Below are positions 9,172 through 20,419 of a DNA stretch of 64,000 nucleotides, piece by piece; position 1 is the first letter of the stretch; each line of letters starts with the position of its first letter. Made by a program: the position numbers and the translations under genes. Source of the DNA: Avena insularis (lineage: Eukaryota > Streptophyta > Magnoliopsida > Poales > Poaceae); NCBI GenBank assembly GCA_023614405.1, contig CM042689.1:327584305-327648304 (forward strand). The letters are read 5' to 3'. The notes beneath the pieces were generated by a model. That model did no database searches and was not told the DNA's origin. It worked only from the letters and a program-made list of their open reading frames with translations.

Positions 9172-12100
9172 ATGGCCCCCTCCGCCGAACCATGGGGCAG
9201 ATCCAAGTGCACGAGAGCGCTACTGGCATCTTTCGAGGAGGCCGGGATCCTGCGCGATGGCAGGTGGCGCATCCCCACGGCTGGAAAGGTGATTCCGGAC
9301 CCGCGCGATGGAGAATTTGTTTGCTTCACCAGTCATCTGGAACGGGGGCTGGGGTTCCCCACATCTCTCTTCTTCCGGCGCTTCTGCGCGTTCTACGGGA
9401 TCCAGCCGTCGGACCTGGGCCCGCACAGCATCGAGCAGCTCGCCATTTTCTTGGCGTTCTGCGAGTGCTACTTGGGCCGCAGGCCCTACTTGCCCCTATG
9501 GCAAGATCTGTTCCACGAGAGGATCAGTCGCGAAGAAGCAGGTGGCTCAATGCTTGCTGCGGGTGGCCTGACGTTTCAATTAAAGTCGAAGGCCTCTTTC
9601 TTTGATCTGATGCTACCTGCCAAGGCGGCGAGGGAGTGGAAGAAGTCCTGGTTTTACGTCACTGAGGCGACTCCAGACGGCGAGGTGGCGATTCCAAGGT
9701 ACTCCGCCGACCAGCCCGAACCGCGCCGACTCCAAGTCGGCAAGCTCCCAACAGACCAACGGATGGTCGTGGATGAGAAGCTCCAAACCATCTGCAGCCT
9801 GAAGAAGAAGGGTCTTCAGACCATCAATTTGTACAACTGTTGGCTCGGGCGGCGACTCGTTCCCCTGGCCCGCCGTGACCATTACATGTATGAGTACACG
9901 GGCCGGGAAGACTCGACGAAATCCTGCCTCGTCGAGTGGAGACTTGAGGACTACGTCCCGGCGTTGAAGAAGATCACCCAGGCAGTGTACCTGGACGCGA
10001 AGGCTGGGGTCGCCCCCTACACCGCGAAGCATCCAGCTCCGATGGTAAGTCACTTTCTACCATTCGCAGTCGCAGTTGATGTTGTCGCGGTTATACTGAT
10101 ACTGTCTCATGCCTACTGCAGTTGTTTCAAGTGGTGGAAGGGTGGCTTCCGCTGACGGCATTTAGAACTCGAGCTCGCCCATCCAGACGGGCGAAGTCGC
10201 CTCCTCCTTTCAAGGGCGGCGTTGAGAGCGACAGGAGCGACGACGACGACGAGTCCGAGGAAGAGGTCGCCCCACTGGCTCGCAAAAGTCGCAGGCAGCG
10301 TCAGCGCGAACTCGAGGCGAGTACAAGCCAAGAACGTCATGACGATGACGACAAAGAGCTTCCCGAGCACACCTCGCGTCGCGAGGACACTCCGTTGAAA
10401 AATAAGAAGAAATAAGCGAAGGCCCCTCCGAAGAGGAAGACGAAGCCGGCGAAACAGGCATCTCCGCCTTGTTTGGCGAGTAGTTCTGATGCAACCAGCC
10501 TGGCCAGGGATGAAGCGCCGCAGACGACAGCAGCACCGGATGCCACTGCCGTCCTGAATGAGGTACCTCTGGACTCGCTGCCCCCCTATTCGCCCCAGTC
10601 TCTGGGTTGGGGGCTGCTCCAGCCGTGGCAGTTTCGCCTCCCAGGAGAGCTCCTGCCGAAATCGTTTCGGAGGCTCCTATCGCGGCCTTGTCGACGAAGA
10701 GGCCGTCCGTGTCTTGGGCGCATGATGCCCTGGAGATGGGTCTCAGTCGAAAACTGGGCCCCGAATTGGAGAAGCCAGCTAGCGTCCGCACGGGGTTGCG
10801 GTTCATACCAGTCGCCAAGTGAGTTTTGTTCACCTGCCTTTGCTTTTTGTTGTACTCGGACCACTTTGCTCATGTAATCGATTTTGCAGGACTGGAGTTA
10901 AAAAGATAGTCCACCCGTCCGTGGCCAAAGTGCCACCAGTCGTTGCCGAGGAGGATTCCTCTCGGAAGAGGAAGGCTGATGAGGTCGCGGCCCCCACGGA
11001 TGGTGCCAAGAAGTCCAAGGGAGATGATGTCGTCATGGTGTCTGACGACACAATGATTGCTCCGAGAGATCCTGCGACGGAGGCGGCCTTGACGATCAAG
11101 GAGGGTGCTTCTTTGCCTGGGGTGGCCGAGCCGGCCTCTTTTGGTGCCGGCGCGTCCATCGCGACCTTCCCCCGCTTCACGGCTAGAGCGGCAATGGCGA
11201 GTGGTGTCACGCCATCGAGCCGCGTACCTGGGGGCGCCGAAACGGAGATTGAGCAGCGTCGCAGGCACACTCCGGCTCTTCTCGCATCCGTGGACACGCT
11301 ACAACTCCATGGCATGCTTGGCGCAGCCATCCAGGTATATCCAGTCCTCGAGGATTGGTCCACTGAATTGCAGTGGTCAGATTCTTTTGGTGTTTTGTTT
11401 TTATTTCTCGCGCCCAGTCCCCGAGTGTCCAGTCACTGAATTTCAGCGGGTGGGCACTTAGGATTTTTGATCTCCAGTCCCCGAGTGTCCAGTCGCTGAA
11501 TTTCAGCGGGTGGGCACTTAGGATTTTTGATCTCCAGTCCCCGAGTATCCAGTCGCTGAATTTCAGCGGGTGGGCACTTACGATTTTTTATCTCCAGTCC
11601 CCGAGTGTCCAGTCGCTGAATTTCAGCGGGTGGGCACTTAGGATTCCGTTGTTTGTTAACTGTTTGACGTTTGCACAGGGTTTGCAGCATGAATCAGCCG
11701 ACCGGCTCGCTGTGATGTATCGCGCAGAGAAGGAACTTGTTGCCGTCCAAGAGGCGAACAAGGCACTCCAAGCGACTGCTACAAAGGCAGAGGAGGTCCG
11801 CCAGGGCCTTGTCCCAGCGAGTGAACTGACGGCGGATCAATCTGCGTTGAGTTCGGCTGAGAAACGGATCGCCGACCTTGAGCGCGAGCTTAAGGAAGCG
11901 AAGGAGGAGGCGAGTTCGGCGGATGGGCGAGCCAAGGCTGCTGTTACGGCCGCTGCTGAAGAGCGTAAGGTCTCTGATGCCCTCGTTGCTGGGCTACAAG
12001 ATGAATACTCCTCTCTTCAAAGCTTCATCATGGGTCTCTGCCGTCCTTTGATTGGTAAGTGTGCCTGCCTCTGTTTGTAGTAGCTGCATTGCATGATCTT

Positions 12101-12712
12101 TGTTGTACTCATTGCCATCCTCTGTCCACAGGTCGGATTATTGACAGCTCAGAAGAGGCGCAATCATACGATGCGCGGCAGTGTGTGACCACTCTGGTCG
12201 ACTCGGCCACGCTGTCCGCGACTTGCATTCGGGCGTATCTTCAGGAGATGTCGCCCACGGAAGTGATTCCCAGCGACCTCGTCGAAGTGTGGCGGTACCT
12301 GGAGAAGGCGCCGTCGGTCGTCGAATTCATGACGCGGTCGGCGTTCCGGCGTGGGGCGGCGACGACGCTTAGCCTTGGGCTCGCCCACTTCCCAGAGGAT
12401 TTTGATCTGGACGACGTGACGAGTGGCTACCCATCGTCGACGGGCTCGGTGGAGATTGCCGAAGTGCTAAAGCTGACGGACCGTGCCGTGGTTTACTCCG
12501 ATCGTGTCTAGGCGATGGGCGACCTCCTCCCTTATCAAGAGACGGTTGTCACGCCCAACGACCCCGAGCCGCCGCACCGGGACTTCAAGATCGAGCAGCC
12601 CTTCCGTGCAGCGATGGCGGGTGAGCCGACGACGTATCCATCAAACCCGTACACTCCCTTCATTCGCAACCGCAAGTGTGGCGGCGAGTCGTCATCAAAG
12701 CCTGCGGAATAA
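9172..12712 (+). pseudogene. Tat-1 antisense gene, five predicted exons
   Basis: This gene runs opposite to gag-pol. Predicted exons are 9172-10044, 10122-10818, 10890-11334, 11679-12054 and 12132-12712. Every junction has GT...AG and the reading phase is kept across all four introns. Exon 1 encodes a compact domain with HLERGLGFP, FYGIQPSDLGPHS and an EWKKSWFYV segment. It resembles the family annotated as putative gypsy-type transposon (Transposase_28, PF04195). Exons 2-3 are acidic, basic and low complexity. Exon 4 is a strong coiled coil. Exon 5 is a globular C-terminal region. Damage seen: a TAA at 10413-10415, a probable frameshift near 10590-10610 and a TAG at 12509-12511. The function of such genes is unknown. 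Confidence 0.75.
11414..11650 (+). repeat. 60-bp tandem array in intron 3 of the Tat-1 antisense gene
   Basis: Four nearly identical 60-bp units fill most of the intron 11335-11678. Each has ccagtccccgagtgtccagt, then the quasi-palindrome cgctgaatttcagcg, then a gggtgggcactta segment. The complement of agtccccgag is ctcggggact, the core of the element's own polypurine tract. Because 60 is a multiple of three, an open frame runs through the array. It is intronic by the splice prediction and is not a protein domain. Confidence 0.9.
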
Positions 12713-13555
12713 AACATTGTGCCCTGGGGCGTTAGTAGCAGTTCGGCCATTAGGCGCAACTTGTGTTTTGTAACAACTTTGGTTTGTTATAACGGGATTT
12801 CGTGTTATTTTGTGAATTGTCTTGCAATTGTGATTGATGGTTGAGCGAGTCCCCGAGCGCGTCGGCCCTTTTATGGGGTTTACCTCGTTTGTTATGTGTT
12901 TGTGGTTTTGAGCGTTTTGTTATTGAGGTCGACTCGCCCGAGCTTGGAAAGCTAGTCGCAGGGCGACTCCCATGAGTGCGCTTTACTTCACCGTTTTCCC
13001 TTGCGCGAACGAGGTCGGGTGGCCGAGTCCCCGAGCGTGGTACTTGGTTGTTCTAGTCGCGGCTCTAGGGTGGGTGAGGACTGGGCGCGTTAGAGTGGGC
13101 GCATCACTCCTACCTGGCCCGTCGGGTCAGTCGCATGGCGAGTCCTGGGCACGCTCTCGTACTTGGCGTTTTTCCCTAGCCGCTCGAGCTTAACTGGTCG
13201 TCAGTCCCCGAGCATGGTATTTGGCCGTTCGAGTCGCTGTGTCGAGGATGCGGAGGATCGTGGTCGCTGTGAGGAGCGAGGGCAGTTGTCTTCGCTCGTT
13301 AAGCCAGTCGAGCTAGGCGACTCCAATGGGGCTCCGGGTAGGCGTTTTTCGTGGACGTGGCGAGTCCTGGGGCGACCCAGTGCACTCGTAACACACTACT
13401 TGGCCGTGCCGGTCGCTGTACCAGAGGTTGACTTCTTTAGTTAGCTTGGCGCTGTTATTACGAGTGCGAGTGGCACAAGACACGGAGAGTAGACGCAATT
13501 TGCGGTAACCGATATATCTTATTTCATAGATAGTGGGGGGTACATGTATGGAGTT
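12713..13555. other. Tat-1 spacer between antisense gene and integrase
   Basis: These 840 bp lie between the two convergent genes and hold no gene. Three spaced copies of the gagtccccgagcgtggtacttgg-type block occur near 12849, 13025 and 13203, each carrying the complement of the ctcggggact core. Both transcripts would have to end in or beyond this stretch. Confidence 0.6.
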
Positions 13556-14700
13556 CTAGGAGTAGAACTTCCGTAGGAGGTTTACATTCCACGGTCGCTT
13601 GACGTCAAGTTTCCCGTCTCCGCGGATGTCGGTGAGGTAGTAGGCGTTGTTGCCGAGTGCTCGCCCGATGGCGAATGGTCCCTCCCACGGGGGGCAGAGC
13701 TTGTGCATGCCCTTCTTGTCCTGGATGAGGCGTAGCACCAGGTCGCCTTCCTGGAAGGTGCGAGTTTTCACCCGTCGGCTGTGGTAGGGGCGGAGTCCTT
13801 GCTGGTAGATGGCTGTGCGGGAGCGAGCTAGGTCACGTGCCTCGTCGAGTTGATCGACTCCATCCTGGCGTCCGAGTTCGTTCGCCGCCTCCGTGTAGTG
13901 GACGACCCTTGCCGAGTCGTGCTCTAGGTCGGTGGGCATGACTGCCTCGGCTCCATACACCATGAAGAAGGGGGTGAACCCTGTCGACCTGTTGACCGAG
14001 GTGCGGATACCCCAGATGACGGAGGGTAGCTCCTCGACCCAGCACCCGGTGGTGCGCTCGAGCGGTACTTGGAGCCGTGGCTTCAGGCCGTGGAGGATGC
14101 TCTGGTTGGCTCGTTTCGCCTGACTGTTGGACTCCGGGTGGGCGACTGACGCGAGGTCGAGTCGGATGTGATGTTCCTTGCAGAACTCGGCCATGGCTCC
14201 TTTGGCGAAGTTGGTGCCGTTGTCCGTGATGATGTTGTTTGGGAACCCGTAGCGATATATGAGCTCGCGTAGGAACTTGGTGGCGGTATTCCCGTCGCAT
14301 TTCCGGACTGGCTTGGCCTCCACTCACTTTGTGAATTTGTCGACCGCGACCAGGAGGTGGGTGAAGCCGGAGGGGGCCTTTTTGAAGGGTCCTACCATGT
14401 CCATACCCCACACGGCGAATGGCCAGGTGATGGGGATTGTCTTGAGCGCTGAGCTTGGCACGTGTGTCTGGTTGGCGTACTTCTGACACCCGGCACACCG
14501 CTGGACAATGTCGACGGCATCTGCGTGTGCGGTGGGCCAGTAGAAGCCGTGCCGCATAGCTTTTGCGACCAGGGAGCGGGCGCCGGCGTGGTGGCCGCAG
14601 TCGCCGGAGTGGATGTTGTGGAAAATTTTGCGTCCTTCAGCGGGTTGGACGCAGCGTTGGAACACGCCGGTCACGCTGCACTTGTGGAGCTCGCCGTTGA
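13556..14700 (-). pseudogene. pol: Tat-1 integrase
   Basis: The HHCC zinc-binding region reads HSGDCGHHAGARS ... RCAGCQKYA. The DDE core has DMVGPF, TDNGTNFAKG and the HPESNSQ segment. The C-terminal part has GDLVLRLIQ and the PPWEGPF motif, ending at RKFYS-stop (13556-13558). Where relatives have the catalytic glutamate (NGQVERAN), this copy reads SQAKRAN, so the third catalytic residue is lysine. A TGA at 14324-14326 (TGG in relatives) splits the frame just after the DKFTK segment. This copy cannot be active. Confidence 0.85.
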
Positions 14701-14925
14701 TGACGGCGAAGGATTTGCAGCGGCGTGCTACCATCCGGGCGTCTGTCTCGTCCGCTGGCAAGGTGCCAGCCTCCAGATAGGCGATGTACGTCTTGGTCAA
14801 GTCGTCTGGCTCGGCGATGAGTGCGACCAGGGCTGCCTCTGGTTGCAGCGGGACTCCGATGTCGATCTCCCTTGGGGGAGAGATGGATGGCTTGGTGATT
14901 GTGTCGAGGAAGACGCCAGCGGGTG

Positions 14926-15325
14926 GTGCGAGTCGAGCCGAGCCGATGCGAGAGGGTGTGTCGGCCTCCTCGTTCTTCTGCCTGTCAATCCACTCGATGG
15001 AGTAGCCTGCGAAGTGTCCGCCCAGCTTGTCCACTGCTTGGCGGTATGCCGCCATGGTGGGAGAGACGGCGTCGCAGGTGCCAGCGACTTGCCCAGCGAC
15101 GAGGTCGGAGTCTCCGTAGCAGCGTAGGCGGTTGACATTCATCTCCTTGGCGGCTCGCATGCCGTGGAGTAGCGCCTCGTACTCGGCCATGTTGTTGGTG
15201 CAGGGGGTGAAGTCGAGGCAGAGGACGTAGCGGAGCTTGTCGCCCTTCAGGGAAGTCAACACGATCCCTGCTCCTGCGCCGTCTGCATTCTTGGAGCCGT
15301 CAAAGTGCAAGCTCCAGTAGTGCAG
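14926..15325 (-). CDS. pol: Tat-1 second RNase H domain (aRNH)
   Basis: A second RNase H-like domain lies between the native RNase H and integrase. Visible pieces are LHFDGSKNADGAGAGIVL, NNMAEYEALLHGM, the CYGDSDLV segment and EEADTPSRIG, containing the D, E, D and final acidic positions of RNase H. A tandem second RNase H of the archaeal/plant type is a known mark of Tat-lineage gypsy elements. It is open here but lies in a broken pol. Confidence 0.75.
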
Positions 15326-15419
15326 GTACGGCACCTTTTCCGGCTGCTGGGCTTCTTCCCAGTCGGCGATGAAGTCTGCGAGAGCCTGCGACTTGATCGC
15401 TTTGCGTGGCTCATACTTG

Positions 15420-16640
15420 ATGTTGTGGACGCCGATTTCGACGGCCCACTTGGCGACTCGCCCGGTCGCCTCGCGGTTGCGGATGATGTCCTGCAATGGT
15501 GCTGAGGAGACGACCGTGATCGGGTGCTCCTAGAAGTAGTGCGGCAGTCGCCGCTGTGCTCTGAACACCGCGTATACCAGTTTCTGGTATTGCGGGTACC
15601 GCTGGCGCGACTCGGTGAGGACCTCGCTGATATAGTACACCGGTCGCTGTACCGGGCACTCCTTTCCTCGACGACCATGACGGCGCTGACGACGCGCTCG
15701 GAAGCCACGACATAGACAAGCATGGGTTCTTTGTCGACGGGGGCGGCAAGTAGCGGTGTTGCGAGTAGCACCTTTTTGAGGTCGCGGAGCGCGTCGTCCA
15801 CCTCCTTGTCCCACTGGAAGGTGGGGTTTTTGCGCATCAGGCGGTACATGGGCATCGCCTTTTCGCCCAATCGGGGGATGAAGCGACTGAGAGCCACGAC
15901 TTGCCCGGCCAGCTTCTGGACGTCGCGCAGGCACTCGGGTTTGCCGAGTCGGGCGATCGTGTCGATCTTGGTGGGGTTCGCCTCGATCCCGCGCTTGGAG
16001 ACGACGTAGCCCAGTAGTTGCCCTACTGGTACACCGAAGGTGCATTTGCCTGGGTTTAGCTTTATCTTGTATTTCCGTAGGTTGGCGAATGTTTCCGCCA
16101 GATCGGCGAGTAGGTCGCCTTGGCGAGCGGACTTCACGACCACGTCATCGATGTAGACGTGGATATTGCGGCCAATTTGGCTCGCAAGGCATTCCTGCAT
16201 GCACCGCTGGTAGGTCGCCCCGGCGTTCTTGAGGCCGAAGGTCATGGCGGTGTAGCAGAAGGCTCTGAATGGCGTCATGAACGCCGTCTTTTCTTCGTCC
16301 TCGATGGCCATTTTGATCTGGTTGTACCCAGAGTAGGCGTCAAGGAAACACAGTGACTCCGACCCCGCGGTGGAATCGATTATTTGGTCGATCCGCGGGA
16401 GGACGAATTGCTCCTTCGGGCATGCGCTGTTTAGGTTTGTGTAGTCGATACACATCCTCCAGGTCCCATTTTTCTTCTCGACCAGGACTGGGTTTGCCAG
16501 CCACTTGGAGTATTTTATTGGCCGGATGAAGCCTGCAGCGAGTAGACGCTGCACCTCCTCGGCGATGGCTCGGCGGCGCTCTTCATTGAGGGCCGCAGCG
16601 ACTGCTTGATAGGTCGCACTTTGGGGTCGGCATTGAGTTT
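15420..16640 (-). pseudogene. pol: Tat-1 reverse transcriptase and native RNase H
   Basis: RT motifs run in order on the minus strand: NPVLVEKKNGTWRMCIDY, FLDAYSGYNQI, MTFGLKNAGATYQ and the catalytic YIDDVVV, followed by KLAGQVVALSRFIPRLGEKA in the connection. The RNase H part follows (PVYYISEVL, then RVAKWAVEI). A frameshift lies near 15660 and a TAG in HYF-stop-EHPI near 15530. The upstream end joins the protease in another frame. Confidence 0.85.
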
Positions 16641-16699
16641 GTGCTCAGCGAGTTCCCTAGGGACACCAGGCATGTTAGAGGGCTTCCATGCGAAGATGT

Positions 16700-17400
16700 C
16701 CCTGTTCTCACGGAGGAACTCGATGAGCTCGGCTTCCTATGCTGGGCTCATGCCCGTCCCGATCGTCACCGTCTGGATGGAGTCGCCTGGGACCAGCTCG
16801 ATGGTGCGGGTATGCGTCGTTGCCTCGAAGGCTGAGGTGTTGACGCCCTCCGAATTGGGCTTCTTGAGTATGGTGGGGTCGTCGTTGTTGACCCTGCTCG
16901 CGTATTTGGCGAGCTCGTCGGCGTGGTTGGCCTTTGCCGCGATGACGGCGTCGGCAAGTTCGGCTCCTTTGGCCTCGCACTCGGCGGCCATGTCGGGGTC
17001 GCCGTTGATGGTGATGACGCCACGCGGCCCAGGGAGATTCATCGCGTTGTACGCATAGTGGGGCGCTGCCATGAACTTGGCGAACGCCTGGCGCCCCAGG
17101 ACGCAGTGGTAGGGGCTGTCGAAGGGTACCAGCTCGAAGATGATCCGCTCGGTGCGGAATTTGTTGGTGTGCCGAAGGTGACTGACAGCGTGACCTTGCC
17201 GATCGGGTACGCCTTCCGACCGGGGACGATGCCGTGGAACATGGTGTAGGTCGTCTCGACCATCGACTGCGGGAGCCGCAGTCGCCTAAAGGTGTCCAGG
17301 TACAGGATGTTGATGGAGCTGCCGCCGTCCATCAATGTCTTGGGGAGCCAGTAGTCTCCTACCTTGGGATTGACCACCAGGGCGACCCGGCCTGGGTACT
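16700..17400 (-). pseudogene. pol: Tat-1 protease region
   Basis: The retropepsin motif reads LMDGGSSINILY, the D-G-G form usual in Tat elements, followed by MFHGIVPGRKAYPIGKV and the downstream LPGPRGVITI segment. A frameshift near 17165 splits the domain into two frames. It sits between gag and RT as expected. Confidence 0.7.
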
Positions 17401-17459
17401 CGATGCGTGGCGAGTGGTCCTGGCGGCTCCAGGTGATGGGCTGCTCCCACCAGTTGAGG

Positions 17460-20004
17460 AACTAGGGAACGTCCACCTGGGCCACCGCGTTGACGGCAAC
17501 GGCGCGGGCGATGACCTTCTTCTCGCGCTTCGTGTTGAAGCCTGTGAAGGTGTGGAGCGAGCCGGCCATACTGCCAAACTTTCCGTCGTTTGGCGGGTTG
17601 TTGTCGGGGTCCTCCCGCGCTCGCCGTGCTTTCTCGATCTCCTTGAGAGAGTGGCAGTCGGCGGTCGTGTGCGTGGTGGGCTTCCCCTCCATGCTGTGAA
17701 ACGCACAAGGTTGGTTAAGGAGGGCCGCGGGGTCGAACCTTGGTTTTGCCTTGTAGTTGCCGCCATCGCGGTGTTGCCCCCCATCGCGGCGGAAGTTTGG
17801 GCTCTTGGCGCTGGTGCGTGCCGTGTTGGCAATGACGACCACCACCGTCTGCGCGCTTGCCGGTGAGGCGAGTGTTGCTGTAGCGTAGGCTCGGACCATC
17901 GTCTGCTGTCGCGTTGCCAGCGGCGTTGACCACCCGACTCGTCATCGGTTTCCTGGTTTGGGTCTTCCTCCGTGTACCTTTTGGCGATCTCGAGGAGGTC
18001 CGGTATGTTGTCGAGTGTGCGGTATGCTCGTTTGAGCTTGGCGACCAAGGGCTCATAGCGGCACGAGGTCTTGAAGCAGTGGATAGCGGTGTCCGGGTGG
18101 ATACCGGCCGCGTTGTACCACAGTTCTTGCCACCATTGGACCCAGCTTCGGGTCGACTCGCGGGGTCCCTGGACGCATCGTTCCAGGTCCTCGATGGTGG
18201 TGGCGCGGGTGTAGGAACCCTCGAAGTGCCTGACGAAGGCGTCGCGCATCTCTTCCCAGGAATCAATGCTATCCGGGGGGAGGGTGTTGATCCACTGCCT
18301 GCACGCTCCCTCCATCATCAGGGGGAGGTAGCGGGCGGCTAGCAGGTCCCCATCGCCATGAGGTAGGTGTCCAGCCACACGGACGGGTCGTACGAAGGGT
18401 CGTACTTCTCTATTTCCTTTGGCGCTTTGAAGTTTGCCGGGTATTTCTCGCCTCGGATCATTGGTCTGAAGCACCGGGGCCCGAGCCGGCTTAGCGACCC
18501 CATCGGCTCGCTGTCGCGGCGATTGGTTAGGGTGTGTCGCAGGTCGTCGAGCTGGCGTGCGCGCCATCTTTGGTTGTTGATTATGTGGGTGCGGGCGTCG
18601 ACGGGCTGGCCGTTGGCGGCGATGAAGTTGGTCGCTGGCCTAGGTCGTTGGTGGAGAGTGCCGCATTCGCGGGTCGGTGTTGGAGCTGCAGTGGTTCAGG
18701 TGGCGGGCAGTTAAGGGTGTTTGCTGCCAATGGATGGCCGCTTGAGGCTGCTCTGCTGCCCGACGAACGCGAGTACATCCGACCCTGTGAGTCGGCGCCT
18801 GCGTTTTGTTGCTCGACCGCCTTTGCGAGCAGGGCCTTGACATACTGGATCTGTAGGGCGCCGTCACCGGTGGTCGTGATGTTGTCAGCCGCTGCTTGGC
18901 CTGCCACGAGGTTGTCCATCGGGATGGAGAACAGCGGCAGGCCATTCGCGTCTCGCTCCCGTGAGGGAACCACGATCCGCGGCTGGTCCCTGGGGGGTGC
19001 GCGGTTGGGTGGAGGTGGGGCGTCGTTCACCGTTGACCTTGGCGGGGGCCAGGCGCTTCCTCCGGGTGGCGCGTTCCCGCAGATCGCGCGCTCGGCCGCG
19101 CGGGCCGGGTCGTTCTCGTCGTCGAAGTTCAGGGCGCGCCCCTGGACGGTGGGGTTCAAGCGTGACCTGATTCGCTGCGCGTGGTAACGCGACAGCTCCT
19201 GCGCCGTCACCTGCTCGAGGCGAAATTTTTCGCGCTCGGCTTGCTCTTTGCGGACTGCCTCCGCCAGCTTCAGGCAGAGTTCCTCGACCTCCGTTGCCGT
19301 GGCGTTAGGGGGATCGGGGTGGAGAAGGGATCTTCGGGCGGATCGGTGCCGTTCGCCATGTAGGTCGCGGCGTGGCGACCGGTCCCATCACGGAGGTCGG
19401 TAGAGTTTTCCGACCCAGAGTCGAAGTCGAAGATCCCAAGGATGGAGGGATCCTCGAAGTCTCCCACGTTGGAGACCTGGGTGATGGAGCCCGCGGGCGA
19501 AGCCGCGGTGATAGATCCGGCGAGTGACGCCAGGGTCGCCGAGTCGGCGTCGTCGTTGAGGGCTGCGTCTTCCGTGGCCATGGTGTTTTCGGCCACGTCG
19601 CTGTGGGCCGAGTTGTACTCGGAGGCGAGGCGATGGATCGTGCGGACCTGGCTCTCGGAGAGCCGGTCGCGTGGCGGCGACTCGCAGATGCGAGCCGAAT
19701 CCTCCGAGACGATGACGTCGGTGAGGCCGACGAAGAGGCTGATCGTGCCGACCGGCAGGATCATGCTGTGCGTGACGGGTCGCGCCGCCGAGACGTAGCT
19801 GCTCGGCAAGATCTGGAGCATCTCGCCGATTGCTATCATGCGGCCGGTGGCGACCGACTCGTTGATGGGCAGATTGGATCTCGCCGCAGAACACCGGCCA
19901 GACCGCCCAGGCCCCACGGTGGGCGCCACTCTCGTGGGAATGACCACGGCAGACGCTGCAATCGGCAGCGAGTAGTAGAACAAAGGGCAAGGGCGGCCAG
20001 CCAT
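17460..20004 (-). pseudogene. gag: Tat-1 gag
   Basis: The first ATG (20002-20004, minus strand) lies inside the 5' LTR. The frame runs out of the LTR and through the primer site, which is read as RVAPTVG. The central gag domain shows RQWINTLPPDSIDSWEEMRD, FVRHFEGSY and WVQWWQELW. Near the C-terminus is a non-standard zinc-knuckle-like motif CAFHSMEGKPTTHTTADC (C-x2-H-x8-H-x4-C). The reading frame changes at least twice, near 19240 and 18570, so the protein is broken. Confidence 0.75.
19912..19928 (-). other. Tat-1 primer-binding site (tRNA-Lys type)
   Basis: Read on the minus strand this is tggcgcccaccgtgggg, next to the right LTR. From memory it matches the 3' end of plant tRNA-Lys(CUU). 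The same site is found in Tat-2 and Tat-3. It places the 5' LTR on the right and so fixes the minus orientation. Confidence 0.8.
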
Positions 20005-20419
20005 CTGCGGTGCGAGATGAGGACGGAGACACAGGGTTTTACCCAGGTTCGGCCTCCCGGAGGGTAAAGACCTACTCCTGCTAGATTGTATTATGGTGGA
20101 AGTACAAAGGGGCGAGCTCGACGGCTAGGCGGTGAGTCGCTTGGGTGGATGATGGAACGTGTCCTCTACACGCCCTGTAGGGAGGTTTATATAGACTCAC
20201 CCCCCTAGGGTTTACATATCTTAACCGAATCAGTTAAGGTTTCAGCACTTGTTTAACCTAATCCGACTGGGCCTATCTACTCTCCTGGGCCTTCAGCTTC
20301 CAGTCGCTTAGACACACGCCAGGCCTCGATCCAGTCGCCGTCCTGCAGGCCCACTCGCCAGTTCTTGGGTCAGTCGGAAACGTCCTGCTAGGTATACCTC
20401 GGTAGGCATATCCCCATCA
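19930..20419 (-). repeat. Tat-1 5' LTR
   Basis: This 490-bp LTR partners 8217-8705. Its outer end is CCCCATCA followed by the duplication tgtgc. Its inner end reads TCTCGTGGG, where the partner has TGTCATGGG, so the terminal TG is mutated. The minus-strand TATA-like box is the complement of 20184-20193. The gag start codon lies inside it at 20002-20004. Confidence 0.87.

Larger units (their letters stand above)
8217..20419 (-). mobile_element. Tat-1: Tat-lineage gypsy retrotransposon inside Tekay pol
   Basis: LTRs at 8217-8705 and 19930-20419 are flanked by the 5-bp duplication tgtgc (8212-8216 and 20420-20424). The primer site lies beside the right LTR, so the element reads on the minus strand: gag, protease, RT, RNase H, second RNase H, integrase. 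A multi-exon gene on the plus strand (9172-12712) occupies the space before the 3' LTR. The second RNase H and the antisense gene are features of Tat-lineage elements. The LTRs differ at about 15 of 490 places by hand count. The element is clearly more GC-rich than its neighbours, and all its retroviral genes are broken. Confidence 0.9.

Noticed and set aside
13313..14498. Plus-strand and alternate minus-strand open frames overlapping the Tat-1 integrase
   Set aside because: They are shadows of the GC-rich integrase frame. Their translations are Arg/Pro-rich and lack known motifs.
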